Shown one piece after another: positions 29,571 to 39,341 of a stretch of DNA of 64,000 nucleotides (the stretch's first letter is position 1; each line of letters opens with the position of its first letter). Both the position numbers and the translations under genes were made by a program. Below the pieces are notes generated by a model that saw only the letters and a program-made list of their open reading frames with translations, did not search any database and was not told the DNA's origin. The stretch lies in NCBI GenBank assembly GCA_028278675.1, contig JAQAJJ010000002.1:62001-126000 (forward strand). The letters run 5' to 3'. The stretch is from Candidatus Azophilus lithoversatilis. GTDB taxonomy: Bacteria; Pseudomonadota; Gammaproteobacteria; Pseudomonadales; Azotimanducaceae.

Positions 29571-31139
29571 ATGCCGGACAACTTGGATCGAACCCTGCCC
29601 GAGGTTCTTCGGGATGCCACGGACCGCTACCCCGACCGGGCTGCCATCGTTGGCGGCAAGGCGGCGATCACCTTCTCGGCGCTTAAGGCGGGCGCCGATC
29701 GCTTGTCCAAGTCGGTCATTGCCTTGGGCCTTGAACCGGGCGAGCGCTTTGTCATCTGGGCGCCGAACGTCGCCGAGTGGGTCGTGGCGGCGCTCGCCGG
29801 ACAGCAGGTGGGCGGCGTGCTCGTGCCCATCAACACCCGCTTCAAGGGCGAGGAGGCTGGCGACATCGCGCGCCGTTCGGGGGCGCGGCTGGCCTTCGCG
29901 ACCGGCGAGTTCCTGGGCGTGGACTATGCGGCGCTGCTGACCGCTCAGCCCTGCCCCGCTCTGCGCCAGGTGGTGCGTCTGAACGGCTCCGGCGGCGAAC
30001 TGTCGTTGGCGGCCTTTGCCCGGCTTGGTGAAGGGGTGTCCGATGCCGATCTCCAGAGCCGCATCGAGGCAGTGCGTCCCACGGACGTTTCCGACGTTCT
30101 GTACACGTCGGGCACCACTGGTGCACCCAAGGGGGCGATGACCACCCACGGACAGAACATCGCCACGTTCATGGAATGGTCCGAGGCCGTGGGCCTGACA
30201 CGGGAAGACCGTTACTTGGTGGTGAACCCGTTTTTCCACTCGTTCGGCTACAAAGCGGGCTGGCTGGCGGCTTTGTTGCGCGGTGCGGCGGTCTATCCCG
30301 AAGCCCAGTTCGATGCGGCGCGGTTGCTGCGCCTCATCGAGCGGCAGCGCATCACCCTGCTGCCCGGACCGCCCACGCTTTTTCAGTCACTGTTGATCCA
30401 TCCAGGCCTGCCCGACGCGGACTTGAGCTCATTGCGCTGCGCGGTGACTGGGGCCGCTTCGGTACCGGTGCAGTTGGTTCGGGACATGAAGCAAACGCTC
30501 GGCTTCGATGAGGTTTATACCGCCTATGGACTGACTGAGTCATCCGGAGTGGTGTCGATATGCCGGTCGGGCGACGATTTGGAGACCATAGCCAACACCT
30601 GCGGGCGGGCCATGCGCGGGGTCGAGATCCGAATCGCCAGCGTCAACGGCGACGCACTGCCGGCTGGCACCGCCGGTGAAGTCTGGGTGCGCGGCTTCAA
30701 TGTCATGCAGCGCTATTTGGATGATGCGGCCGCGACTGCCGCCGCCATCACGCCGGACGGTTGGCTGAAAACCGGCGATATCGGCGTTCTTGATGAGCGG
30801 GGCTACCTAAAGATCACCGACCGCCTGAAGGACATGTACATCTGCGGTGGCTTCAACTGCTATCCGGCGGAGATCGAAAATCGCCTGCTCGACCACCCGG
30901 CGGTCGCTGATGTGGCGGTGGTGGGCGCGCCCCACGAACGGTTGGGTGAGGTGGGCCATGCGTTTATCGTTCCGGCGCCGGGCACCCGTCCGAATCCAGA
31001 CGAAGTGCTGGCCTGGGTGCACAGCCGCATGGCCAATTTCAAGGCACCGAGGCGGATCACTTGGATGGACGAACTGCCGCGCAACGCCTCCGGCAAAGTC
31101 CAGAAGTTTCGACTGAAGAATGATGCGGCAAATGCCTAG
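29571..31139 (+). CDS. Acyl-CoA synthetase (FadD3-like, AMP-binding)
   Basis: 'DVLYTSGTTGAPKGAMTTHGQ', 'GWLKTGDIGVLDERGYLKITDRLKDMYICGGFNCYPAEIE'. Confidence 0.92.
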   Translation: MPDNLDRTLPEVLRDATDRYPDRAAIVGGKAAITFSALKAGADRLSKSVIALGLEPGERFVIWAPNVAEWVVAALAGQQVGGVLVPINTRFKGEEAGDIARRSGARLAFATGEFLGVDYAALLTAQPCPALRQVVRLNGSGGELSLAAFARLGEGVSDADLQSRIEAVRPTDVSDVLYTSGTTGAPKGAMTTHGQNIATFMEWSEAVGLTREDRYLVVNPFFHSFGYKAGWLAALLRGAAVYPEAQFDAARLLRLIERQRITLLPGPPTLFQSLLIHPGLPDADLSSLRCAVTGAASVPVQLVRDMKQTLGFDEVYTAYGLTESSGVVSICRSGDDLETIANTCGRAMRGVEIRIASVNGDALPAGTAGEVWVRGFNVMQRYLDDAAATAAAITPDGWLKTGDIGVLDERGYLKITDRLKDMYICGGFNCYPAEIENRLLDHPAVADVAVVGAPHERLGEVGHAFIVPAPGTRPNPDEVLAWVHSRMANFKAPRRITWMDELPRNASGKVQKFRLKNDAANA

Positions 31140-31449
31140 GCTCGATGTGACCGGCCGGGCTGGGGCCCGGCATCAGCTAAACGCTGACGCCGGTGGCACC
31201 CTGATGGAGGCGCTGCGCGACGCGGACATGGGCATCGAGGCCATCTGCGGCGGGCAGTGCGCCTGCGCCACCTGCCATTGCTGGGTGGCTGCGGATTGGT
31301 TTGCCCAACTGCCCGATGTTTCCGATGACGAACGGGAGCTGCTCTCCAGCTTGGATCACTACGATCCCTTGCGGTCGAGGCTGACCTGCCAGCTTGAGAT
31401 CACGGACGTCCCCAATGGCCTGCCGCTGATCGTTGCGCCGGAGGAGTAG
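31126..31449 (+). CDS. 2Fe-2S ferredoxin
   Basis: 'AICGGQCACATCHCWV...RLTCQL' C-x5-C-x2-C...C pattern. Confidence 0.9.
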   Translation, partial: RQMPRLDVTGRAGARHQLNADAGGTLMEALRDADMGIEAICGGQCACATCHCWVAADWFAQLPDVSDDERELLSSLDHYDPLRSRLTCQLEITDVPNGLPLIVAPEE

Positions 31450-31472
31450 CGAGGCATTCAATCGGCGGCGGC

Positions 31473-31513
31473 GCGAACCTTTGGTTCGCGTTGTGGTTTC
31501 GCTAGCGCGAAAC
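31473..31513. repeat. Two-hairpin palindromic repeat copy
   Basis: GCGAACC-TTT-GGTTCGC followed by GTTTCGC-TAGC-GCGAAAC. Confidence 0.85.
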
Positions 31514-31575
31514 GCCTGTTCCATCAAACGGATCCCGCGGACCGAGGGCAGGAGGCCCTGGTTCGAGATTGAGCG

Positions 31576-32778
31576 CTAGGTGGTGGCCAGCCGGGGCAAG
31601 GTGTAGGACTTCAACTCACCGACGTAGTCGCGCAGCGCTTGAATGCCGGTGGCCTCGGCGTCTCGGCACCAGTGGCGCAGCGCCGCCAGCAAGTCGTCGG
31701 CGTTGCCGCCGCGCTTGGCCCAGATGTCGTGCAGGCGCAGGCGCAGATTGTGGGCCGCGGCGAGGGTTTGGCTGGCGCCCACGGCCGCCTCGATGTGCCG
31801 CCTGCCACTGGCGCTAACGCGCGCCTGTTCCCGGCACAGGGCGGCCCGCGCCTGCCGGAACAGCTTTTCGGTGGCTTGGTCCGCCTTGGCGCACTCAAGT
31901 TTGATGAGCGGCTTGACCACTTGATTTTTGTATTTGGCCATCAGCCGGAAGCGGTCGTTTAGCACCGCCCAAGCGGTATCGATGTCCAGCGTGGTCTTGC
32001 CGGGCACCTGCTTGACGATGGGACCGGTGCTTTTCGGCTTGGCCAGTCCAAAGGCCTGGAAGAGGCGGATCCACAGCCAGCCGATGTCGAACTCCCACCG
32101 CTTTTGCGAGAGCTTCGCGGAATTGGGGTAGGCGTGATGATTGTTATGCAGTTCCTCGCCGCCGATCACGATGCCCCAAGGCAGCATGTTGGCGCTGGCG
32201 TCAGGCGATTCGTAATTGCGGTAGCCCCAAACGTGGCCGATGCCGTTGATCACGCCAGCTGCGAGCACCGGAATCCAGAGCATCTGCACCGCCCAGACCG
32301 TCAGGCCGATGAAGCCAAACAGGGCAATGTCGATCGTGAGGAGACTGAGAACGCCGATGGTGGGGTAGCGAGTGTACAGGTTGCGCTCCACCCAGTCGTC
32401 CGGGCAGCCGGACCCGTAACGCTCCATCGAGCGGCGGTCGGCGGCTGCGACCCGGTAGGCTTCGGTGCCCTTCCAGAATATCGTCCCCAACCCTTGTCTC
32501 TGGGGGCTGTGTGGGTCGTCGTCGGTTTCAGTGGTGGCGTGATGCTTGCGATGCACCGCTACCCATTCCCGAGTGATCATGCCCGTGGTGAGCCACGACC
32601 AGAAGCGGAAGAAGGTTTGCAGCGCCGGGTGCAGGTCCAGCGCCCGATGGGCAGCGTGACGGTGCAGATAGACCGTCACGGTGATGATGGTGATGTGCGT
32701 GGTTGCCAAGACGTAGGCGACGATGCCCCAAGCGGAGAGATTCCAAAGTCCATGGCCAAGCCAATCCAGTATGTCCAA
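31576..32778 (-). CDS. Fatty acid desaturase (delta-9 acyl-CoA desaturase type)
   Basis: Histidine boxes HRHAAH, HRKHHATTE, HNNHHAYP. Confidence 0.9.
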   Translation of the reverse strand: MDILDWLGHGLWNLSAWGIVAYVLATTHITIITVTVYLHRHAAHRALDLHPALQTFFRFWSWLTTGMITREWVAVHRKHHATTETDDDPHSPQRQGLGTIFWKGTEAYRVAAADRRSMERYGSGCPDDWVERNLYTRYPTIGVLSLLTIDIALFGFIGLTVWAVQMLWIPVLAAGVINGIGHVWGYRNYESPDASANMLPWGIVIGGEELHNNHHAYPNSAKLSQKRWEFDIGWLWIRLFQAFGLAKPKSTGPIVKQVPGKTTLDIDTAWAVLNDRFRLMAKYKNQVVKPLIKLECAKADQATEKLFRQARAALCREQARVSASGRRHIEAAVGASQTLAAAHNLRLRLHDIWAKRGGNADDLLAALRHWCRDAEATGIQALRDYVGELKSYTLPRLATT

Positions 32779-32953
32779 CGGCAGTCGCTCCCGTAGCTCG
32801 TTTCGGTGAAGTGTCTCCCCCCTGCGCCCATTGGCAGGGCCGTCTCCGCGTTGCGGCGGATGAGTTTGCTCTCTACGACCCCGTTCGCCTCAACCGCGGG
32901 CGGAGGCGGACTGTGACAACAACACACTCACATTGCAAGCCTTTCGGCCAACC

Positions 32954-34093
32954 TCAGCCCGATGGGCAGGGGCTGGGGCCGGTGGTCGCACGCGCCAGCA
33001 TGCGCAACTTGGCAGCGGGCTCGTCGATGTCCATATAGCATCCTTGCAAGTGGCGCGCTCCCAAATTTGGATCGAAGCCGGTGCGACCGTGCAGCACCCG
33101 GGTGTTGTTGAGCATCAGCAGATCGCCGTCGTTGAACCGGGTGCGCAACACGAACTCCGGGTTGGCCAGCAGCTCGGCGAAGCGTCGTCTCGTTTGGTGG
33201 TAGTTTTGGGTGGCGGCTGCGCTCATCAACGGCAGATGGTCGAGCTTGGTGTTGTAGCGAACGCCGGTCATGCGGCCCTGCGGGTTGCGCACAATCAAGG
33301 GCCCCTCGCTGACCAGTTCCGCTTCGGCGTCCATCCACCAGAAGCGCAGCGGCACGGTGGCGAGCTGTTCGAAACCTTCAGGGTCTTCGGCGGCCAGCGC
33401 CTCCCCGGCCGCCAAGGCATCCGCTAAGGTGGTTTTGCCGCTCGGATTTTGGTTGACCAGGCAATGCAGGAACTGGATGCCCGGCATCGGATTCCGGTAG
33501 GGGAGATCGGTGTGCGGGAACAGGGCCACGCTGCTGTAGGCGAGGTCGTTGGATTGCGGGCGGGCATAGACGTCGAACAAGCGCCCGAAGTTGGTTTCCC
33601 GAATGCGGCCGAAACGGGACGCCATATCGACCAGCGAGCCGGGCTCCTGGGGCGTTCCGGTAAAGATGACGAAGCCCTGCGCGAAGAACAGCTCGATGGC
33701 TGCCCGCAAGCCCTCGCGATCGGCTACCGACGCCCAGGGAACGGCCTTCGTCAGCGGCGAATTCCGGTGCCAAGGGATTTGCGGGGGCGTGACGGGCGGC
33801 GGCGCGATCTCTTCGGCTAGGGCTGCGTGCGCGAAGACGCCTGTGTAGCCGTCGCTGAAGCGCAGACACAGGCTGCCAAGCTTGGCCGAAGCATCGACGA
33901 TGCTCAGATCGGACGGGAGCACATGGGGGTTGTAGAGGCGTTGCCGGGTGACCGGGTCGAGCGCCTCCGGCTCACGAACCCGTTCGCGCAGCCAAAGGGC
34001 CGGCAATTCGCGCTCCCGCCGGCCCGGCCCGTCGGTAACGGAAGCGAACACTCTGAATCCTTGGGGGCTTGATTCGATTCTAAGCGCATCCAT
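32954..34093 (-). CDS. TauD/TfdA, gamma-butyrobetaine hydroxylase-like Fe(II)/2OG dioxygenase (TmpA-like candidate)
   Basis: 'PHTDLPYRNPMPGIQFLHCL', 'NNTRVLHGRTGF...LQGCYMDID'; start ATG at 34093. Confidence 0.88.
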   Translation of the reverse strand: MDALRIESSPQGFRVFASVTDGPGRRERELPALWLRERVREPEALDPVTRQRLYNPHVLPSDLSIVDASAKLGSLCLRFSDGYTGVFAHAALAEEIAPPPVTPPQIPWHRNSPLTKAVPWASVADREGLRAAIELFFAQGFVIFTGTPQEPGSLVDMASRFGRIRETNFGRLFDVYARPQSNDLAYSSVALFPHTDLPYRNPMPGIQFLHCLVNQNPSGKTTLADALAAGEALAAEDPEGFEQLATVPLRFWWMDAEAELVSEGPLIVRNPQGRMTGVRYNTKLDHLPLMSAAATQNYHQTRRRFAELLANPEFVLRTRFNDGDLLMLNNTRVLHGRTGFDPNLGARHLQGCYMDIDEPAAKLRMLARATTGPSPCPSG

Positions 34094-34203
34094 AAACGTA
34101 CCTCCCCACGGGCTGCCATCGAAATTATCCGCCCCGCGAAAACGGCTTGCAAGCGGGAACGAGCAGTAGCGAACAGCAAAATGAAGCGAATGGAAAGGGG
34201 TGG

Positions 34204-34788
34204 CTAAACGAATTCCGCGCTGACGGCGGCGAAAAGCTGATGGACAAGCGGCTCGAAATGGGCCAGGGGCTTGGTGAGGTAATTTGGATCGAAGCAGTTC
34301 TGGTCCCAACGCTCGCAAAAATCCACACAGGCTGCGTAGTGGGGATGGTCCGCGTAGCGATCCCGCTCGTTCGGGTCGCGTTGGTAGTGGGCAAACCAAT
34401 AATAGCCTTGGAACAAGCCATGATGCCGCACGACCCACCAGTTGCGCTCGCTGACGTAGGGCTTGAGGATGGCGGCGGCCACTTGGGAATGATTGTGCGG
34501 GGAGATCTGATCGCCGATGTCGTGTAGCAGGGCGACGGCGATGGTCTCGTCGTCCGCCCCGTCCGCCTCCGCCCGAGTGGCCGATTGCAGGACATGCTGC
34601 AGGCGGGAAATGGGGTACGGCGAGGGGCCGTCCATGGACTTCAGCAAAGCAATCATCCGCTCGGCCACTTGGTCCGCGTTGGCCGAATCGTGCTCCGCGA
34701 TCAGGTCGTAGTCAGCGCGGGTGCCGTCCGCCATTGCCGTGAAGCTGACGCGGGGCGCCACTGAGCCGTCCGTTCCCGTTGCGCTCAT
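34204..34788 (-). CDS. HD-domain protein of the PhnZ/TmpB-like diiron oxygenase type
   Basis: 'PYPISRLQHVLQSATRAEADGADDETIAVALLHDIGDQISPHNHSQVAAAILKPYVSERNWWVVRHHGLFQGYYW'; 194 aa. Confidence 0.8.
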   Translation of the reverse strand: MSATGTDGSVAPRVSFTAMADGTRADYDLIAEHDSANADQVAERMIALLKSMDGPSPYPISRLQHVLQSATRAEADGADDETIAVALLHDIGDQISPHNHSQVAAAILKPYVSERNWWVVRHHGLFQGYYWFAHYQRDPNERDRYADHPHYAACVDFCERWDQNCFDPNYLTKPLAHFEPLVHQLFAAVSAEFV

Positions 34789-34854
34789 CGGCCACTCCTG
34801 TGCCGGGTTGCCAGTGTCCGCAATCCTATTGCACACAGGCACTGGCGAACAAGC

Positions 34855-35308
34855 GTGGCCGCGGATTGCGCATGGCTGGGCACCACGGTCGAAAGCCAGC
34901 GTTGGGCTGACAAGCGCCTGCCCCACCTTGCCGACGCGGGTGTGCGCATTCGCTTCGTTTCTTGTGAGCCCGTGCTCGATCAAGTCGAGCTGGCGCCTTG
35001 GCTGGAACGCAAGGCTGTCAATTGGGTCATCGCGGGCGGCGAGAGCGGCCCGCACGCGAGGCCGAGCGATCCCAATTGGTTCTATGGCATCCGGGATCAA
35101 TGCATCGCCTACGACACGCCGTTCCATTTCAAGCAATGAGGAGATTGGGCACCCGCCGATGCAGTGCCTGGAGCCGTGCCAAAGTCCGTCGTCAATGGTG
35201 GAACACACTCCGCCGCGATGGGTCGATACGGCAAGAAGACCGCTGGCCGGGTTCTGGGCGACCGGAATTGGGGCGGCCTGCAGGTTACTTCAGGACGCGG
35301 CCGACTAG
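34855..35308 (+). pseudogene. Decayed phage Gp37/Gp68-type (DUF5131) gene, N-terminally truncated with an in-frame TGA
   Basis: 'WLGTTVESQRWADKRLPHLADAGVRIRFVSCEPVLDQVEL...VNWVIAGGESGPHARPSDPNWFYGIRDQC...FHFKQ*GDWAP...RYGKKTAGRVLGDRNW'. Confidence 0.8.
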
Positions 35309-35635
35309 CTTCATGGGACTGCCCCTGACGCCGAACGGATCGATCATTACGAATGCTGGCGCTCGTGTGCTGCATCGGCTTGTGCTCCTCAAGCAATTGC
35401 CGTAGGCGACGGGCTCTCGCTGGGTCTGACTCAACAAAGTGAAACACGATCTCAACGTCGCGCAATCCATCGCGACCAAGGGGGAGCCCTGTTGCCCGCT
35501 CTCGCACTCCCCAGGACCGGCGAAACCGTCTATGAACAACAACCGTCCGTTCCATCGGCTGAGTATTGGAAACCAGCCGTTGAGGTAATGTCGCAGCAAG
35601 CGGTGCTTGCCGGCGGTTTGCTCGTCGAGCGGCTA
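35285..35635 (-). pseudogene. Decayed three-Cys-motif partner protein (TcmP) fragment
   Basis: '*PLDEQTAGKHRLLRHYLNGWFPILSRWNGRLLFIDGFAGPGECESGQQGSPLVAMD' with matching residues split over two frames ('GLRDVEIVFHFVESDPARARRLRQLLEEHK' / 'AFVMIDPFGVRGSPMKLVGRVL'). Confidence 0.75.
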
Positions 35636-35742
35636 CAGCGGTCTGGTCATTGGGGGGTGCTTGTTGGTCGAGCAGGAATGGACGTCAATTGGGCCGAAGG
35701 ACCGGACCGAGGATATGCCTCGTGCAGGCTGTTCAGGGAGCC

Positions 35743-38076
35743 TCAGGCGGACGGCGTCGGCGATTCCCGAATGGCGGCGTCAAACACTTCAGGGAGGTGC
35801 TCCGCGAAGGTGATGGTCATGTCGTCGCGCACGCTTTCCGGCAGCTTGATGAGGTCCGCTTCGTTGTCCTTGGGCAGCACCACGTGGCGCAGGCCGGCGC
35901 GATGGGCGGCCAGTACCTTCTCCTTGACGCCGCCGACCGGCAGCACCAATCCGGAGAGGGTGAGCTCGCCGGTCATGGCCAAGTTCTTGCGCACGCACTT
36001 GCCGCTGTAGGCGGAGTAGAGGGCGGTGGCCATGGTCACGCCGGCCGAGGGGCCGTCCTTGGGCACGGCGCCGGCCGGCACGTGGATGTGGATGCCGCAG
36101 TCCTCGATGGTGGTGCGTTCCAACCCTAAGGTATCGGCGATGGACCAGATGTAGCTGCGCGCCGCCTTGGCGGACTCCTGCATCACTTGGCCCAAGTGGC
36201 CGGTGAGGGTGATTTTTTCGTCCTTTTGGGTCAGCGCCGCCTCGACGTAGAGCACGTCGCCGCCGGTCTCGGTCCAGGCGAGTCCGGCCGCCACCCCGGG
36301 CGCGATCTGCTCGCGGCTCTTGTCGGACTGGAATTTCTCCGGGCCGAGCAGTTCGCCCAGTTGCTCAAGACCGATTTGGCCTTCCGCATCCTTGGCCGTC
36401 ACCACCTGCCGTGCCCGCTTGCGGGCCAGCCGCCCGATGACCCGCTCCAACTCCCGCACCCCGGCCTCGCGGGTGTAGCGGCGGGTCATGTAGGTGAGCG
36501 CCTCATCGCTGATGTCAAGCTGCGCCTCGCTTAAGCCCGCGTCGGTCTGCTGGCGCGGAATCAGGTACTCGCGAGCGATGGCCCGCTTCTCCGCGTCGCT
36601 GTAGCCGGACAGCTCCAGCACCTCGATGCGGTCGAGCAGCGGCCGCGGAATGCCTTCCAGCGTGTTGGCGGTGGTCAGGAACAGCACCTTGGAGAGGTCG
36701 TAGGGCAGGTTGAGGTAGTTGTCGCGAAACTCCTTGTTCTGCGCCGGGTCAAGAATCTCCATCAACGCCGCCGCCGGGTCGCCGCGAAAATCCCGGCCGA
36801 GCTTGTCGATCTCGTCAAGCATGAGGATCGGATTGGTGACCCCGGCGCGGCGCACGCCCTGCAGGATGCGCCCCGGCATGGCGCCGACGTAGGTGCGGCG
36901 GTGGCCGCGCAGCTCGGATTCGTCGTGCAGGCCGCCGAGGCTCATGCGCTCGAACTTGCGGCCCATGGCCCGGGCAATGGATTGGCCCAGCGAGGTCTTG
37001 CCGACGCCCGGCGGACCGACGAAGCAGAGGATGGGGGCCTTGGCGTCGGGGTTGAGTTGCATGACGGCGAGGGATTCGAGAATCCGCTCCTTGACGTCCT
37101 CCAGTCCGTAGTGGTCCTCGTCGAGCACCGTGCGGGCGTGGTCGAGGTCGAGCTGATCCTCCGTGCTTTCGCTCCACGGCAGTTCGGCCACCAGTTCCAG
37201 GTAGGAGCGGGCGATCTGGTAGTCCGCGGCGTGGTTGGACATGCGCCCCAAGCGCTTCAGCTCCCGGTCCACTTCGGTGCGCACGTTGTCCGGCAGGTGC
37301 GCCTCCTCGATCTGCTTGCGCAGTTCGGCGACGTCCTCGTCGTCCTGCTCACCCAAGGCTTCCTCAATGGCTCGTTTCTGCTGGCGCAGCAGGTGTTCGC
37401 GCTGCTGTTGGTCTATGTCCTCCCGAGCCTGCTGGGCAATTTGCCGCCGCAGTTCAGTGACCTTGAGCTCGTGGCGCAGAATCTCGTGGACGTGCTCCAT
37501 CAAGGCCCGCACGGTGTCGCATTCGAGCACCGCCTGCTCCTGGTCCAGCGGGATGCTGACCAGGTTGGCGACCCGGTACATCTGGATGATCGGGTCGTTG
37601 ATGGAACCGATAAGCTGCTGAAACATCTGATCGCCGTTGTCGCCGCCGTAGAGGTGGGCGATGCGCTTGGACAGTTCCAGGTTTTCGCCGAGCAGCGCGT
37701 CCACATGGGCGGCGTCCTCGCCTGCATCTTCCATCTTGAGTGATGGCAGGCGCTCGTACTCCGCCTCTAGGTAGTCGTCGTGCTGGGCCGCTGGGCGCAG
37801 GCGCACCCGCTCGGCACCCTGCACGATGACCTGGGAGCCCTTGTCGCGCTTCTCGATGTGGTTGATGGTGGAGATGGTGGCGATCTCGAAGAGGTTATCC
37901 CAAGTGGGATCCTCGACGCCCGCCTCCTTCTGGGCGGCGGTGATGATGCGCCGACCGGCTTCGACCCCGGCCTTGACCGCCGCGAGGGATCGTTTGCGGC
38001 CCACGGCCAAGGGAATGACGATCTGCGGAAAGACCACCGTGTTCTTCAACGGCAGCACGGAATAGGTTTCAGCCAT
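35743..38076 (-). CDS. lon: Endopeptidase La (Lon)
   Basis: FVGPPGVGKTSLGQSIARAMGRKFERMSLGG; 'PKDGPSAGVTMATAL' catalytic Ser. Confidence 0.97.
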   Translation of the reverse strand: MAETYSVLPLKNTVVFPQIVIPLAVGRKRSLAAVKAGVEAGRRIITAAQKEAGVEDPTWDNLFEIATISTINHIEKRDKGSQVIVQGAERVRLRPAAQHDDYLEAEYERLPSLKMEDAGEDAAHVDALLGENLELSKRIAHLYGGDNGDQMFQQLIGSINDPIIQMYRVANLVSIPLDQEQAVLECDTVRALMEHVHEILRHELKVTELRRQIAQQAREDIDQQQREHLLRQQKRAIEEALGEQDDEDVAELRKQIEEAHLPDNVRTEVDRELKRLGRMSNHAADYQIARSYLELVAELPWSESTEDQLDLDHARTVLDEDHYGLEDVKERILESLAVMQLNPDAKAPILCFVGPPGVGKTSLGQSIARAMGRKFERMSLGGLHDESELRGHRRTYVGAMPGRILQGVRRAGVTNPILMLDEIDKLGRDFRGDPAAALMEILDPAQNKEFRDNYLNLPYDLSKVLFLTTANTLEGIPRPLLDRIEVLELSGYSDAEKRAIAREYLIPRQQTDAGLSEAQLDISDEALTYMTRRYTREAGVRELERVIGRLARKRARQVVTAKDAEGQIGLEQLGELLGPEKFQSDKSREQIAPGVAAGLAWTETGGDVLYVEAALTQKDEKITLTGHLGQVMQESAKAARSYIWSIADTLGLERTTIEDCGIHIHVPAGAVPKDGPSAGVTMATALYSAYSGKCVRKNLAMTGELTLSGLVLPVGGVKEKVLAAHRAGLRHVVLPKDNEADLIKLPESVRDDMTITFAEHLPEVFDAAIRESPTPSA

Positions 38077-38170
38077 GGGGCCTCATCGGGTGTGTTGCAA
38101 TGAACCTATATGGCGACGAATCGCGCCGGATTCAAGTGGGGGAATTGGCGCCCGGCTCACAATGTCCGCG

Positions 38171-39232
38171 CTAAGCCGCCAACTGCTGGGCGCGGGCGGC
38201 CTCCTCGCGCACCAGTTCCGGCGCGCCCAGGGCCTGGCGGTTGAAGCCGATGCGCTTGAACCAGTAGTGCAGCCCCAGGAGGTCGGTGAAGCCCATGCCG
38301 CCATGCACCTCGGTGGCCGTGCGGGCGACGAAGGTGCCCACTTCCGCTAGATGGGCCTTGGCATGGCAGGCGGTCAGGTGGGCCTCCTCCGGCACCTCGC
38401 TCAGGGCATGGCCGGCGTACCAGACCAGCGCCCGGCACGGTTCCAGGTGGGCGGCCATTTCCGCGCACATGTGCTTGACGGCCTGGAAGGAGCCGATGGG
38501 GCGGTTGAATTGCTCGCGCTCCTTGGCGTAGGCGACGGCTTGGTCGAGCATGTTCTGCGCGGCGCCCAGGGTGTCCGCCGCCAGCATCACGCGCCCGGCG
38601 TCCAGCACTGCCTGTAAGTGGGCCGGATCGGTGCTCAAAGGGATGGCGGGGCAATCGTTGAACACCAACTCTCCAGTGGGCCGAGTTTTTTCCACGGTCG
38701 CCAACGGCCGATGCTCAAGATCGCTGGCGCAGACCAAGTGAAGGCCCCGGTTCGAGTCCGCCACTAGATATTCGTCCGCGCCGTAGTCCAAGACGTAGAG
38801 CGCCTTGCCGTTGAGCTTGCCATCAGAGGCGCGGACGCCCGCCTCGGCCCGGGCGGCGATGGCCTCGCCCAAGGCGATGCCCATGCGTAGATCGCCTGCG
38901 GCCAAGCGCTCCAGGCGTTCGCCTTGGCCACCGGCCAGCAACAGCGCGGTTGGCCCCATCACCGCGGAGCCAAGGAAGGGGCTCGGCGTCGCGTGGTGGC
39001 CCAGGCATTCGGCGGCGATGGCCGCATCCAGGGGCTTGAGCCCCACCCCGCCGTGCGCCTCCGGCGCCAGCAGCGCACAGACGCCGAGTTCAGCCAGTTC
39101 GGCCCACACCGCGCTCGCGGATTCCTCCCCGGCCGCGATGCGCCGCACCCGTTCCAAGCCGACCTGTTCGGCGAGAAAGGCGTTGAGCGTATCTTGAAAC
39201 AGGGTTTGCTCTTCGGAGAGTCCGAAATCCAT
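38171..39232 (-). CDS. Acyl-CoA dehydrogenase family protein
   Basis: MDFGLSEEQTLFQDTLNAFLAEQV...QFNRPIGSFQAVKHMCAEM...ATEVHGGMGFT. Confidence 0.92.
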   Translation of the reverse strand: MDFGLSEEQTLFQDTLNAFLAEQVGLERVRRIAAGEESASAVWAELAELGVCALLAPEAHGGVGLKPLDAAIAAECLGHHATPSPFLGSAVMGPTALLLAGGQGERLERLAAGDLRMGIALGEAIAARAEAGVRASDGKLNGKALYVLDYGADEYLVADSNRGLHLVCASDLEHRPLATVEKTRPTGELVFNDCPAIPLSTDPAHLQAVLDAGRVMLAADTLGAAQNMLDQAVAYAKEREQFNRPIGSFQAVKHMCAEMAAHLEPCRALVWYAGHALSEVPEEAHLTACHAKAHLAEVGTFVARTATEVHGGMGFTDLLGLHYWFKRIGFNRQALGAPELVREEAARAQQLAA

Positions 39233-39341
39233 GGCGATGCTCCCTAAGCCACTAGATTCCTTGATCGCGGGTCAAGATTGCCACATGAGCCAACTCTTGC
39301 GCCCGGCGCCCGGCGACTCGTTGGTCTGAGGCATCGCCCCG

